Below, piece after piece: positions 32,616-43,270 of a stretch of DNA of 64,000 nt. The stretch comes from Hippopus hippopus (lineage: Eukaryota > Mollusca > Bivalvia > Cardiida > Cardiidae): the NCBI GenBank assembly GCA_946811185.2, contig OX328096.1:41306252-41370251 (forward strand), written 5' to 3'. How positions within the stretch are numbered: position 1 is the stretch's first letter; each line of letters begins with the position of its first letter. A model generated the notes under the pieces. It saw only the letters and a program-made list of their open reading frames with translations. It did no database searches and was not told where the DNA came from. A program made the position numbers and the translations under genes.

Positions 32616-34448
32616 ATGTCTTCGATCCTTGTATTATTCTTATTTGCAATACGATTTGATACAGTTTATGGAGCTACAACATATATATCACACGTGCAGA
32701 ACTATATCAATCTCGTATCAGCGTATATTCAGAGCGACTACAGCGTTGTGGATTTACCTCCTAGCTTGAACGTAAATGATGCAATCACAGTTCAAACTGA
32801 CATCAGCCTTTATGCGATAAATGGCTTTGACGAAGTTGCCGGAAACATTGAACTTGTTGCTGGTTTAAGAATGGAATGGCAGGATCAAATGCACCAAATT
32901 CACTCCATTTCATTCGACAGGTCTGGAAAAGACTCCTTTATGGTTCCATACGACCGAATCTGGACACCAAAGTTGATTTTGACGAACGCTATCGGTGAAA
33001 CAGGCGAAGTCGGTGGTTCTGCTTTCTATTGTCGTTACAATATGACCACGAATAGAATAATATGGAAACCGAGAGTTCTGGTTAGTGGGTCCTGTACACC
33101 AGATGTTACTTATTACCCGTTTGACAAACAGACGTGTGAGTTTATTTATACAGCATGGGAATTCACACAGAATGAGTTGCTGATAACTACATTATCTGAC
33201 GAGTGGGACACCACTGATTACGGAGAATCAGGAGAGTGGGATATCTCTAGCACTGGAACAGAAACGTACACCTCGTCAAATAAATCTTATATCAAGTTTT
33301 CTCTGACAATTATCAGAAAACCGCTATACTTTGCATTCAATATCTTGCTACCAGTCTTGGTTCTCTGCCTCTTAAATTCAACCGTGTTTCTCTTACCGGC
33401 CGAATCAGGTGAGCGCGTTGGGTTCTCGGTCACTTGTTTTCTTTCTTTTATGGTATTGTTGAACATGATCATGGATATTATGCCCCGCAGCTCCAATCCA
33501 ATCTCGTTTCTGTGCTACTATCTCGTTGTTATGATGTGTAACAGCGGGGCAATGACACTTGTCACAATTCTACTTATGAGGGTATACTTTAAGCCTGAAA
33601 AAAGCGTTGTCCCGAAGTGGCTGCAGAGAACTGTTACGTTTATCAACTGTGGTTGCGCAAGACTTCGATGTTGTGTCTTGTGTTTTCGGTACCTGAAGTC
33701 CAAATGTTCTTGTAGAGACAAAAGACTGTGTAAATGCCGTAACAAAAGACCACAAAGTTCTACGGCCACAAATAGTACTGTAAGCAGTGTTGATCTACTA
33801 AACGAAATATCTGTTGAGAAATTCGACAAACAAAGAATACCAAATCTCGACCAGATTGAAGAGCCGTGCAGTTGTTGTCCTTCAATATTTTGCCAATGTA
33901 GAAAACGCAATGATAATAAACTCTGTGGACAAACATGCTACGGATGCGTTATAGGAGTAAGAAAACCAACCGGAAAAGCGAGATTCGACGATGAAGATGA
34001 ACTTCCCCGAAAGAGCGGAGTATCTTCATGCTTCGGCTGTCTCCAAAAGAGGCGAAAGGTTAGCGCCGTAGACTATGTTCAAGATACTACAAGTAGCGAC
34101 AAAGAAATGTCTGCAAACGAAATAAAAGTTAAGCCTGCACTTCAACAGAAAATCACTGACGGAGCAAGGGAAGCCAAATCCAATGATGATGACTTGAAGC
34201 CAAAGCCAAGATTTGTTATGCAAGTATCCACAAAAGATCTACCACAACCAATTGTTCTTGGTGATACGGAAGACGGACAGGAAGAAGAAATCGATTCTTT
34301 GGCAGATTTAGAAGAGGAAGTGACGTGGCCAGAGGTTGGGAGAATATGTGATACCTTCTTCTTTCTTGCATTCCTTGGCGGACAGATTTTCTTTACCGTC
34401 GTGTTCCTTATACCACTATTTACCGCTGACTCTACCAGTGATGAATGA
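32616..34448 (+). CDS. Nicotinic acetylcholine receptor-like subunit (non-alpha) with cysteine-rich M3-M4 loop
   Basis: This is a Cys-loop ligand-gated channel subunit of 610 residues on one exon. The true start is the ATG at 32616 (MSSILVLF); the open frame begins four codons earlier at a non-ATG codon. A splice acceptor (ttttgttcag) ends at 32592, so a 5' UTR intron is likely. A signal peptide covers about residues 1-19. The Cys-loop is C160 to C174 with 13 residues between (TPDVTYYPFDKQT), and the WKPRVLVSGSC strand precedes it. M1 is about 235-256, M2 264-286, M3 299-321 and M4 578-602. M2 begins GERVGFSVTCFLS: Glu at -1' and Leu at 9' predict a cation channel. Loop C (about 200-222) lacks the vicinal Cys pair, so it is not an alpha-type subunit. 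The M3-M4 loop is unusually long, about 250 residues, with 19 cysteines between residues 345 and 475 in CxC and CC clusters. It lies 1.8 kb upstream of a second receptor gene. Activity in acetylcholine signalling is inferred from family. Confidence 0.95.
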   Translation: MSSILVLFLFAIRFDTVYGATTYISHVQNYINLVSAYIQSDYSVVDLPPSLNVNDAITVQTDISLYAINGFDEVAGNIELVAGLRMEWQDQMHQIHSISFDRSGKDSFMVPYDRIWTPKLILTNAIGETGEVGGSAFYCRYNMTTNRIIWKPRVLVSGSCTPDVTYYPFDKQTCEFIYTAWEFTQNELLITTLSDEWDTTDYGESGEWDISSTGTETYTSSNKSYIKFSLTIIRKPLYFAFNILLPVLVLCLLNSTVFLLPAESGERVGFSVTCFLSFMVLLNMIMDIMPRSSNPISFLCYYLVVMMCNSGAMTLVTILLMRVYFKPEKSVVPKWLQRTVTFINCGCARLRCCVLCFRYLKSKCSCRDKRLCKCRNKRPQSSTATNSTVSSVDLLNEISVEKFDKQRIPNLDQIEEPCSCCPSIFCQCRKRNDNKLCGQTCYGCVIGVRKPTGKARFDDEDELPRKSGVSSCFGCLQKRRKVSAVDYVQDTTSSDKEMSANEIKVKPALQQKITDGAREAKSNDDDLKPKPRFVMQVSTKDLPQPIVLGDTEDGQEEEIDSLADLEEEVTWPEVGRICDTFFFLAFLGGQIFFTVVFLIPLFTADSTSDE

Positions 34449-36286
34449 AACGTCGACAACTTTCAATCTGACTAGCTTTTATAGTGTGATTCTTGAACAG
34501 ATGAACGCTTTTAACCATATATCTGGTTTCATGATAAACTTTATTTTAAATGGGTGTCTTAAAATGGTAATTGCTGTTTGTTATAAAAGCTTTTCTGACT
34601 TTCTTTTCCCATTATTTCAATCCAGTTGTTTGTTGAAAATAGACATTTACTATTGTCTTTATTTCTTTTTTGTATTGCCGCTAAAAGAAAAGTTGCCTTG
34701 TAGTGAAAGGCACGTGGTTACCAACAGTGAAATACGGTGTAAAGATATTACATTTACAGCAATTAATCGAGGTTGATTTGAAACAGAAAATAATTATCTA
34801 TCGAGCTTATCAGATCTAAATGCCTTGAATCCGAATTAGAAGTAACTGGTGGTTTTACAATTGTACCGTATAATAAACCAAATATCTTTACTCTCGAACC
34901 CTATCGAGTAGCTAGCTCTGTTGAAAGCGTCTGTGTTTTTTATTTCGTATACCTTGTAGCGACTGTTACCCTTCAATTAAATCATCGACCTAACAAAACG
35001 AAATTTTGAATAGTTCATTGACGCAAGACTTTTCATTATGTTTTGTTTGAACAAAATGTTATTTTGAAAGGCATGTAAAAGTTGTTTCTTGAGTAAGCGA
35101 CTCTTTCACATTAATCCCTAAATTTCATCTTCGATTTAAAAAATGTATTTTTGTTTCCAAAAAATATTAGCCAAGAAAGGTTTTGAAGATCACATATGAA
35201 GGTATTATATATACGTTCCACATTTATAGTCATAGATGAAATAAGGACTAAAACTTGTTTTGTTCAAACGCAGTTTAAACCTTGTAAACCACTCTAATTC
35301 TTGAAATTTTAAGTGAGGCTGTCTCTATAACCAATTTTCAAGCATTGCATTTTTTCTAAGCCATACTTATAAATGATAACCATAAGCGTCCCATAATGAT
35401 ACGGCAGAATACATATTTCTATAAAGGGTTCATGTATATCCTTAGATTTTTATATCTCAATATTATTTCAGACAAATAGGTATAAAGGTTTCCGTTTAAA
35501 AGAAAACTGTATCGATAGAAGAGAAAAGTGACAAGTTAATTGCAAACTACAATCCTTAGCATTCTAAATCGAGGACATTTTCCCCCCATTATCAATTTAC
35601 AGCTTACCTTCACTGACCTGTAAATCAATGGAACTATGTAGAACGCAGAATTATTTAAAAGCGCCTACTTATTTAAAATGTTATATTGTTTGAAATTTAA
35701 TCTCGCTTGTATGATGCCACATGTTCGTAGTTCGAAGGCATAATTGAGGAAAAAATTTCAACAAGAGTTTGCACACGTCACTACTTACCCTTTCTCTTTA
35801 CCCATGTATTTTATCCCCACTACAGAATACTGTACTTGAAGACTCTGTGATATAGTGAGAAAAATTCTAAAGTCATTTATTTCCTTTTTTGTCAGGGTGT
35901 TTACTTGTCTTACTCGATATCAAATCCCTGTTTATAACATAAATTAACTTTCTGTCGAAAGCATAAAATGTGCAGAAGTCATAAGTTGCAAGTATATGCA
36001 TGGTAATGGATTTCAAAAGAATCGACCCTAAGCTGTAAAATACACATGCAGATTGATTAAACGGTCAATCATCTCTTTATTTGGAATGAACTAGAATTAG
36101 ATTTTTCTTTAGATTTGATATATGTAATTATAGTCGTTTCAATTGACAAGCGATGTTATAAATATCATTACGCTGACAATCTGGAATACATTCGATGTAA
36201 ACGTTTGCTAGGAGAAACTCTCGGAACAAAACTTGAGAAACTGACACTTCGTAAGCAAAAAAACTTTTAATTTAGAAAGATACAAG
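34449..36286. other. Spacer between the two receptor genes
   Basis: 1.8 kb without family A, B, C or D elements and without an open frame worth calling: the longest element-free stretch between features here. Contains the 3' UTR of the first gene and presumably the promoter of the second. Confidence 0.45.
34872..34877 (+). promoter_or_regulatory. Poly(A) signal AATAAA
   Basis: First canonical hexamer I find after the first receptor gene, 424 bases past its stop. Confidence 0.4.
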
Positions 36287-37642
36287 ATGAAAGTAGTGTC
36301 AATCACAGTTAATCTATTTCTGTTCCACGTGACGAGATGGACTATGGTGTCATCACAATTAACGTCACTCACAGACGTGGATAATGCAGTTACAACCGCC
36401 GTTGACAACTACTTCGATAAACAGGCTGTCATACCGCTTCAGACAATTACGGACACGATGACGATTAATGTCGCTATGAACCTGGTGTCCATAAACAACT
36501 TTGATGACAACAATGAAAGTATAGAAGTTTCCGGATTTTTGACGCTGACATGGACAGAAGAGAGAATTCCACGAACGGCAAGTGCGCTGTCATCTTCGCT
36601 TGAAGCCTCGAGACTCTGGGTCCCGTCGCTTACTTTAGTTAACTGTGCATGTTCATCAAGTGATTCACTTATCAGTGCTGGATCAACATTGGTCAAGGTT
36701 GATTTTAATACAGGTGTTATAGTATGGAAACCATGGTTCTATGGAACAATTCTCTGTGCACCAAACATGAAGTACTTTCCCTTTGACGACCATGAATGTC
36801 TAATCAAATTCACTCCTACAGACCACACATCAAGTGAAATTCTGCTTGGTGTCACTTCTACAAATATAAACGAAGATTACTACAGCAAGAGCAACGAATG
36901 GACAATTGAAGACACTGCCGCTAAGGGATACCAGTTAAATTCTAAATCTTTTGTGGAGTTCAAAATTACAGTAAGACGCAATCCCCAATATCTTATTCTT
37001 ATTATTCTTGTTCCCATAATGTTTATCAGTCTGTTGAATGTATTTGTATTCCACATTCCCGCGGGAACCAATCAAAGGCTCTGTTACAGCGTTACAAATC
37101 TTCTTGGTATAGTATTATTGTTTGCGTTAGTGACCTTAGACATTCCAAAAGCGGCTGTTTCGATGTCAATAATACTGTTTTATGTTTTTGTTGAAATGTT
37201 GATAAACGTTGTTCTCGTTTTAATAGTAATCCTCTCCGAAAGACTCCATATCGATGTACAAATTTGTCGTGGCAAAATGTTTCATTCAAAAAGGGACCCA
37301 GCAAGAAGATCAACATCCCCGCGTAGCGTCCGGAGAATACACATCGAACCAAAAGTGACTCAGGGGAAAAATACGCTTACAGTAGATGACGACCTTGGGG
37401 AGATTGGCCCTCCTCCCAGCGCATGGGATGATGACGATCTTAATGATGCAAAGTCGCATGATACCAACAATGCAGATAGAGATAATGATGTTAATGTGAT
37501 GGATGAGTCAAATGGACCGACAGGAAGTAGCCGTACTTCCAAAGTTTTTCTTTCATTCGATTGTACATGTTTTATCGTATTTCTTGTATTACATGTTATG
37601 TCTTCATTAGCATTCATCCTACCACTGGGTTTGAACTTGTGA
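36287..37642 (+). CDS. Nicotinic receptor-like subunit with atypical pore ring
   Basis: This is a 451-residue Cys-loop receptor subunit on one exon. The ATG at 36287 (acaagATGa) opens a signal peptide of about 23 residues, and an acceptor-like ttttaatttag ends 12 bases upstream. The Cys-loop runs C157 to C171 with the usual 13 residues between (APNMKYFPFDDHE), preceded by VIVWKPWFYG. M1 is about 233-254, M2 262-285, M3 290-313 and M4 420-445; the M3-M4 loop is of normal length (about 105 residues) and ends in an Asp/Asn-rich stretch. Loop C (about 198-222) has no Cys-Cys pair. M2 reads TNQRLCYSVTNLLG: the Glu expected at -1' is Gln and the Gly at -2' is Asn, while Thr 6' and Leu 9' remain. 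So it is a divergent non-alpha subunit, possibly an auxiliary or altered-selectivity one. AATAAA lies 38 bases after the stop. It is a sister of, but far diverged from, the receptor at 32616-34448. Confidence 0.93.
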   Translation: MKVVSITVNLFLFHVTRWTMVSSQLTSLTDVDNAVTTAVDNYFDKQAVIPLQTITDTMTINVAMNLVSINNFDDNNESIEVSGFLTLTWTEERIPRTASALSSSLEASRLWVPSLTLVNCACSSSDSLISAGSTLVKVDFNTGVIVWKPWFYGTILCAPNMKYFPFDDHECLIKFTPTDHTSSEILLGVTSTNINEDYYSKSNEWTIEDTAAKGYQLNSKSFVEFKITVRRNPQYLILIILVPIMFISLLNVFVFHIPAGTNQRLCYSVTNLLGIVLLFALVTLDIPKAAVSMSIILFYVFVEMLINVVLVLIVILSERLHIDVQICRGKMFHSKRDPARRSTSPRSVRRIHIEPKVTQGKNTLTVDDDLGEIGPPPSAWDDDDLNDAKSHDTNNADRDNDVNVMDESNGPTGSSRTSKVFLSFDCTCFIVFLVLHVMSSLAFILPLGLNL

Positions 37643-37680
37643 ATTTTGTTTGATGTTTGAATTTGTGTGTTTACAATTAC

Positions 37681-37686
37681 AATAAA
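37681..37686 (+). promoter_or_regulatory. Poly(A) signal AATAAA
   Basis: Hexamer 38 bases past the stop of the second receptor gene, directly followed by an A run. Confidence 0.6.
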
Positions 37687-37803
37687 CATAAAAAAAAAAT
37701 TACTACATGTATCTAAATAAAATATCGCAGGGGCATGAAAAACACCGTAATACCAAGATACCTAGCTGTAAGGTTGCTTTTTCCCAAAATGTCTCGGTAT
37801 TTA

Positions 37804-37903
37804 CAGCGGACGGTGTAGATCAAAGATCAAACTACACGTTTTTATGCAATCAGCAACTACAACTACAGATGTGAAAGGTAAAGGGGTAAGTTCCCCACCT
37901 ACT

Positions 37904-37937
<34 letters not shown>

Positions 37938-37965
37938 CTGTCTCTGTCTCTGTCTCTCTCTCTCA
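37804..37965 (+). repeat. Family D remnant followed by (GTCT)n microsatellite
   Basis: cggacggtgtagatcaaaga at 37808, then TCTG/TCTC units at 37902-37965. Confidence 0.7.
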
Positions 37966-38237
37966 GAAATTTCACAAGACAATCTTAATGCATGGATGTA
38001 GAGCATCAACGAAGCGCATGGGGGTAACAAAGTATCTACGATCAAAGGAGTTTTGCTGTCATGGAGACTCTACCCCACGACCATAAAATGTGAGTTGGTG
38101 CTTCAAACGCCGACTGCGCCACATCCAGGAATTCAACACGTCATAACCTTGTCACGAGATAGCGTCAACCCTGTGTCTTACAAGGCCAGGAATTTCACAC
38201 AAAGATAACAAAAGGAACTTATCGTATTTCTGACATA

Positions 38238-38501
38238 TAATCCATGCTTTGGCGAAAGGGGACTTCATGTATCTCAATGTTGCAAAATACCAAGCAAGTC
38301 ATCACATTATTAAAGATCCATAATATCCATTCAGTCTAACAATCGACTGGATTTCGAGGGTAGAATGGTCCTTTTGCCGTGCAGAAAATTTACAATTATC
38401 AAAAAGTTTCGACCCATGTTAGCCTGCGCTGACTGCGAAGGGTGACTCGGGTCGATATTTTTTGCAGATGCATTAAGCCCCCTTTTCACAGAGCATGGCT
38501 C
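38238..38501 (+). mobile_element. Family B element, first of a tandem pair
   Basis: ccatgctttggcgaaagg start; worn core gttagcctgcgctgactgcg; end cttttcacagagcatggctc. Confidence 0.7.
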
Positions 38502-38511
38502 ATATATAATT

Positions 38512-38811
38512 GGGCCATGCCCTGGCAAAACGAGGTTTAATGCATCTCCCTCCTTGATGCATCATACTAAGCAGGTCATCACGTTATTATGGCTCCATAA
38601 AATCCATTTTTTGTGTAACATCGACTGGAACTTATGGTAGAATGGTCCTTTCCTATGCAGTAAATTTACACCTATACATTTGGAAATAATGGAAAAACAA
38701 ACACAAATAGCAAAAAGTTTCGACACCCGTGTCAACGCGGACTGCGCAGGCTGACATGGGTCTATACTTTTTGCTAGTGCATTAAGTCCCCCTTTTCACA
38801 GAGCATAACTC
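38512..38811 (+). mobile_element. Family B element, second of a tandem pair
   Basis: Starts ten bases after the previous one (ggccatgccctggcaaaac). Longer than usual through an insert near 38660-38710 (tttggaaataatgg); ends cagagcataactc. Confidence 0.7.
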
Positions 38812-39028
38812 GTATATAAAAACTGAAAAAATCTTCTGTTAAAGGCCACCTTTGCAAGCAAAAATAGCATATCAGTTTAGATTTTCGAATCACTTCGATT
38901 CAACGCAAAACTTTTATACTGTCCTTGAGAAATTGGTATAATCTGCTTCAGCCGTTACCATCTTTAGGTTTCGGAGATATGCGCGCTAAATGACCAAAGC
39001 TGTGGATGCGCCATAAAACAACGACAAC

Positions 39029-39119
39029 ATTCATCCATTCATTCATTCATTCATTCATTCACATTAATTGATTGATTGATTCATTCATTCATTCTTTCAT
39101 TCTTTCTTTCATTCATTCA
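39029..39119 (+). repeat. (ATTC)n / (TTGA)n microsatellite
   Basis: Imperfect tetranucleotide tract; a SINE-tail-like (TTGA)n stretch lies in its middle. Confidence 0.9.
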
Positions 39120-39337
39120 GGTTTCGAGCGTTTGTTCCGTGTTTACTACCATTTTCAACAGTGAATCAGGTATGTCAAAGAGGTTTTTGCGCCTCTCCAT
39201 GAGTTCCTAGAGTTTCTTCTACTACCCACAGCAGTTCAACACAACTGGCTGCTTTCAAAAAGTCAAAACACTGTTCGGCGATAAGCCTGAGAGGATTGTC
39301 TCTTTCGTTCCAATGGGCGAATTCAATACCTTTTGCT

Positions 39338-39390
39338 GCCGGTGTAGCTCATGATCAGACTGCACAGAACGTGATCATCGACGACCCACA
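39338..39390. repeat. Family D fragment
   Basis: gtgtagctcatgatcagact then gcacagaacgtgatcatcga. Confidence 0.45.
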
Positions 39391-39566
39391 ACGTCCGTTT
39401 CCTCACGAATTCATTTATTTGGCAGGGAAAGAGGTAATTTTGTCTTTAAAACTTCATTCCAAGACAAAAATGGTAAAACTGAGTAGCACCAGAGTTTGTG
39501 AATATTCGCCAACATTACCAAATGCCTGCCAGCAGCACTCAATATCTATACTTGTTCATTTTAAAT

Positions 39567-39830
39567 GAGCCATGCTAGTATGACAAAAGGGGGCTTAATG
39601 TATCTCCGTATTGTATCATTCTAAGTAAGACATCACATAATTAAGGATCCATAAAATTCATCATGTCTAACAACCGACTGTATCATAAGGTGGACTGATC
39701 CTTTGATATTTAGAAAATTGACCGAAAAAGAAAAGTTTCGACCCAGGTCAGCCTGCGCGGACTGCGCAGGCTGACCCGGGTCGATACTTTTCGCAGATGC
39801 ATTAAGCCCTCTTTCCACAGAGCATGGTTC
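39567..39830 (+). mobile_element. Family B element, complete, with AAAT target duplication
   Basis: gagccatgctagtatgacaa to cacagagcatggttc; AAAT at 39563-39566 and 39831-39834; perfect GC hairpin at about 39745-39776. Confidence 0.85.
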
Positions 39831-39867
39831 AAATGTAATGTTGATCGTGTTTTACAGCGTGCGAGCT

Positions 39868-39990
39868 AGTCTCATATTCATGAATCATTCTTAACAACAT
39901 TCTTAGTTTAATTCTTCAGATTTTCCAAGATTACAAACTAACGCAATTGCTTATTATTAGCCTACCAGATATTGTGTTACTTTCTTAAAC
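39868..39990 (+). mobile_element. Family F foldback, left half
   Basis: catattcatgaatcattctt then aacattcttagtttaattct, matching the element at 121-325. Confidence 0.5.
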
Positions 39991-40054
39991 TAGAATACGA
40001 CGAAGAATGCATTTTAAAATGGTCGTTGAATACGGTCTCACATTTCTTGTTTAG

Positions 40055-40240
40055 ATTGAGTCGCTTATTTGAGTGGTGTTTTACTCCACTTATAGAAATT
40101 CTTAGTCATTTCAACACGGCGTCAACTTATTATGTTTTCACCAGTGCTAGGGTTTTGGCTCTGCTGTGTTTTGCCCAAGGTCACCATCACGTGACTAGCG
40201 TCGGTAACGAAAATCACACCAGAACTTCCTGATGACTCTT
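40055..40240 (-). mobile_element. SINE family 3, head lost
   Basis: gagtggtgttttactccact, caccagtgctagggttttgg, ctgtgttttgcccaaggtca. Confidence 0.5.
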
Positions 40241-40597
40241 GCGAGGTAGATGTCAAAGGCGTGTGTTTATTAGAGAGAGTTCACTTGTCTGCTCAGCTTC
40301 TAAATGATACTTTACGTATTTAAAGTCGGCAAAGACATTATGGGGTTGTAATATCGATTGATCATGGTGTGATAGGTATACAAAGAACATGAGATTGTTA
40401 GATAGTTCCAGGTTCTGTCCTAAAAAAGATTATACCATACACCTTTATTTGAACAATTGAATGGTGTTTTTCGCCACTTTCAACAATATATTTTGTTAAA
40501 TCACGGCAATAATTCACTGATTTAAATATGTTTCCTGGGTTTCATGTGTTTTGGACATTGGCTTGACAGTGCTGTGCTTATTTATACACCTCTAGTA

Positions 40598-40745
40598 ATC
40601 AGCAAGGGAAACATTGGGGGAAAAGGAGTGAGGATTGAGGGAAAAGGAGAAAGACTGGTCACTTTTTCTCATTTTCCTCAAAAAAGTTTTTATCCTTTGC
40701 AAAGACAAATCCCGTCATTTGATCCACATCTGATTTGTCGTATAA
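40598..40745 (+). mobile_element. Family A element, stem partly duplicated
   Basis: The left arm occurs twice (gggggaaaaggagtgagg, then agggaaaaggagaaagac); right arm to gatttgtcgtataaag. Confidence 0.55.
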
Positions 40746-40867
40746 AGATTTATGAAAATTGGGAAAAACTTAAGAAATCAAAGCGATGCGATCTTGACAA
40801 TACAATTCTGAATTCTGTCCTAGAAAAGTAAACCACATTACGTAGTGAGAGTCTACACATCTATTGA

Positions 40868-41062
40868 ATCCTTTATTAAACCATCCCCTGTTTTCATGAC
40901 ACTAACGAAAAATGCTTTTGAAAACATTGTGGGAAAAGAAGAAAATGCTGTTAACCAGCATTTACTTCTTTTCCCACAAAGTTTTTTTTTTTTACATTAT
41001 CATACGCAAGTCCCTTCGTCTAAACCACATCATCTCTGTGATCCGCAAAACTTTCAGAATGT
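40868..41062 (+). mobile_element. Family A element
   Basis: ttaaaccatcccctgttttc start; strong core at 40920-40985; right arm decayed after gatccgcaaaactttcagaa. Confidence 0.65.
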
Positions 41063-41175
41063 GTAAGTAAAAAGATTTGTTGTCAGTATACTCATTTCGA
41101 CCTGACACAAATCATTGCATCAGACCCCTTCGATAAAATCATTGGAGAATATAAATAGTCTACATAAAGTATGGA

Positions 41176-41374
41176 TTAACCATTTACCACACACAACCCT
41201 AATTGTTAACGAAAGTGTTTAAAAACATTCCGGGAAACCAGCATTTTCTCCTTTTTCCTTTCCTGTTTTCGACCCTATGAAAGACAACTTTGATTATGAA
41301 TGATATTCGATTTGTCGTCTGCAAATGCTTTTAGTTTGGACAAGTCTAAAATTTTGTCGTTTGGTAAGAGTTAA
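41176..41374 (+). mobile_element. Family A element lacking one hairpin arm
   Basis: TTAA at 41176 and 41371. After acattccgggaaa it jumps into ccagcattttctcc, so most of the left arm and loop are deleted. Right arm intact. Confidence 0.75.
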
Positions 41375-41539
41375 TACAAGAATACATATGAAGTCATTGC
41401 GGTGGAAGCAAAAGTTTTGCCTATCTTTTAGCCATATTGATTTTAAAAGTGTATTGCTGTAAAAAGGAAAAAACGTCGTTTGCACGAGATTATGTGTCAG
41501 GTCTTTCCGTTTAAAGACAATATGCAGTCCATGCAAATT

Positions 41540-41698
41540 CTAACAACCGACTGAATCATGGGATAGAATGGTCCTTAGACATTCAGAAAATTTACAAGTA
41601 GCAAAAGAGCCGAGGTAAGCCTGCTCGGTCTGCGCAGGCTGATATGAGTCGATACTTTTCGCAAATGCAATAAATCCCCTTTTCACAGAGCATGGCCT
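41540..41698 (+). mobile_element. Family B element, left half lost
   Basis: ctaacaaccgactgaatcat, hairpin gtaagcctgctcggtctgcg, end ttcacagagcatggcc. Confidence 0.65.
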
Positions 41699-41699
41699 A

Positions 41700-42238
41700 T
41701 GTCCATGTATGGACTGACTACAAGAAAACTTTTATGAGTGCCTACAATCAATGGAAAATAATTCGTTAAATTGTTGGTCCTTTTGACTAAATACAGCTAA
41801 CATCTCTTATTAGTTATTACAGACTGATGACAGTACATTATTCCTCTGGGGCAAATAATTAAAACAAACTTTTCGAGGCAAAGAAAAGACAATAAAAATA
41901 TCACCAATATCCTAACAAACCCCTCTTTGGTCAGAATTACACCACCCACTTTGAACAAGCGCACACCCTACAAACCTTTACCAATTTATTCAATATTGCA
42001 TTATATTACAGCCAACTTGTATAGGTTTCAGTATACAATGTTTAAAGAAAATCGGTATATAGTGGCTATGAAAACAGCCTTATAGACACCCTTCCTTTAA
42101 CGACTTATATCACAAATGTTCGCGCATGTATTTTTGTCATGGATAGTGAATCAAAAGGGCACCTATGTATTTTTCGCACATATGGTAATACTATTGGTGC
42201 ACTGAAACAAGTAGCACTTTCTTCTGGTAGTATTAGTA
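41700..42238. other. No gene or element seen
   Basis: AT-rich intergenic sequence. Confidence 0.4.
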
Positions 42239-42239
42239 A

Positions 42240-42267
<28 letters not shown>
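42239..42267 (+). repeat. (GA)n simple repeat
   Basis: About 14 units inside what looks like a SINE-tail remnant (acacggcgttacacacca just downstream). Confidence 0.9.
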
Positions 42268-42271
<4 letters not shown>

Positions 42272-42369
42272 TCAGTGAACTGTCATCAAGAACTAATTGA
42301 AATACCGTTGACACGGCGTTACACACCAAACAAACAAACAAAAGCATGAAATTTAAAGCTGTGAAAGTA

Positions 42370-42470
42370 AGGCTGTTTCCACTTTCAAAATTATTGTGGA
42401 AAAAGGAGAAATCGGTCCTAATGAGCAAATTTCTCCTTTCCCACTATGTCTCCTAAGTTTTTATCCTATT
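42370..42470. mobile_element. Family A hairpin remnant
   Basis: attgtggaaaaaggagaaat pairs with atttctcctttcccactatg around a non-consensus loop (cggtcctaatgagc). Confidence 0.45.
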
Positions 42471-43058
42471 TTTTCTTTGAAAAAAAAAAAAACTTCCACA
42501 GTGACCTTCATCCCTGTTTTCTGACGAAATAAGCACGGATAGGTGCCATTTCTGTTTTTTCTTATTGTTTAGAATAAGTGAGGAAATTTTAAGAAAAATC
42601 TGCCCGTTAGAAAGTATGTATTTATTAAAGATTAACCCTTAATTTTGTCAAATTATATCCCTTTTTAACTCAATGGTCTGTATATAACATGCGTATTTGT
42701 ACATTTACCATGCTCAAAACCAGGCTTATATATATTTTTTGTGCAGAACTAAATGAGTTTTCATTAAAATGATGTATATTTGTATATTCTTCCGGTAATT
42801 TTCCTGTTTAACTGACTATCAAAGAAAAGCGTGTTTAACCCAATATAAGCTGAATTTTGGAACTATATATACCTTTTTCAAAAGCGAATTCCTCAGAAAC
42901 GAGCACGGTGACCCATAACTTTTTTTACTGTACTCTCCAAGAGACATGATGAGCTTTGTATGTGCTAAGTTTTAAAAAAAATCTGTCAGAAAAATTTGTA
43001 ATATATGTCGTTAACAGCGTTGTACACAAAGAACGAATTATGTTTTTTTTCCACAATG

Positions 43059-43270
43059 TTTTAAGGATAGGGCACCCTAATGCGATCCCTGTAACATCGC
43101 TTTTCATCGCCGAAAAAGTACTGATTCGGCTAAGACTCGGGTAATCCGTAATCGATCGGCCGATAGATGCTGGTTCTCCGCATCGATTACGGATTACCCG
43201 ATTCTTAGCCGAATCCGTACGATGAAAGGCGATGTTAGAAAAATCCCATTAGGGTGCCCTATCCTTAAAA
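43059..43270. mobile_element. Long foldback element, family E, 212 bp
   Basis: Ends ttttaaggatagggcaccct and complement; inner arms cggctaagactcgggtaatc and its near complement. Almost the whole element pairs with itself. No second copy was noticed in the window. Confidence 0.75.

Noticed and set aside
33518..33910. 130-residue minus-strand frame inside the first receptor
   Set aside because: Antisense shadow of the receptor coding sequence.
34336..34776. 146-residue frame overlapping the receptor 3' end
   Set aside because: Non-ATG start, lies in another frame of the receptor M4 region and its 3' UTR; a shadow.
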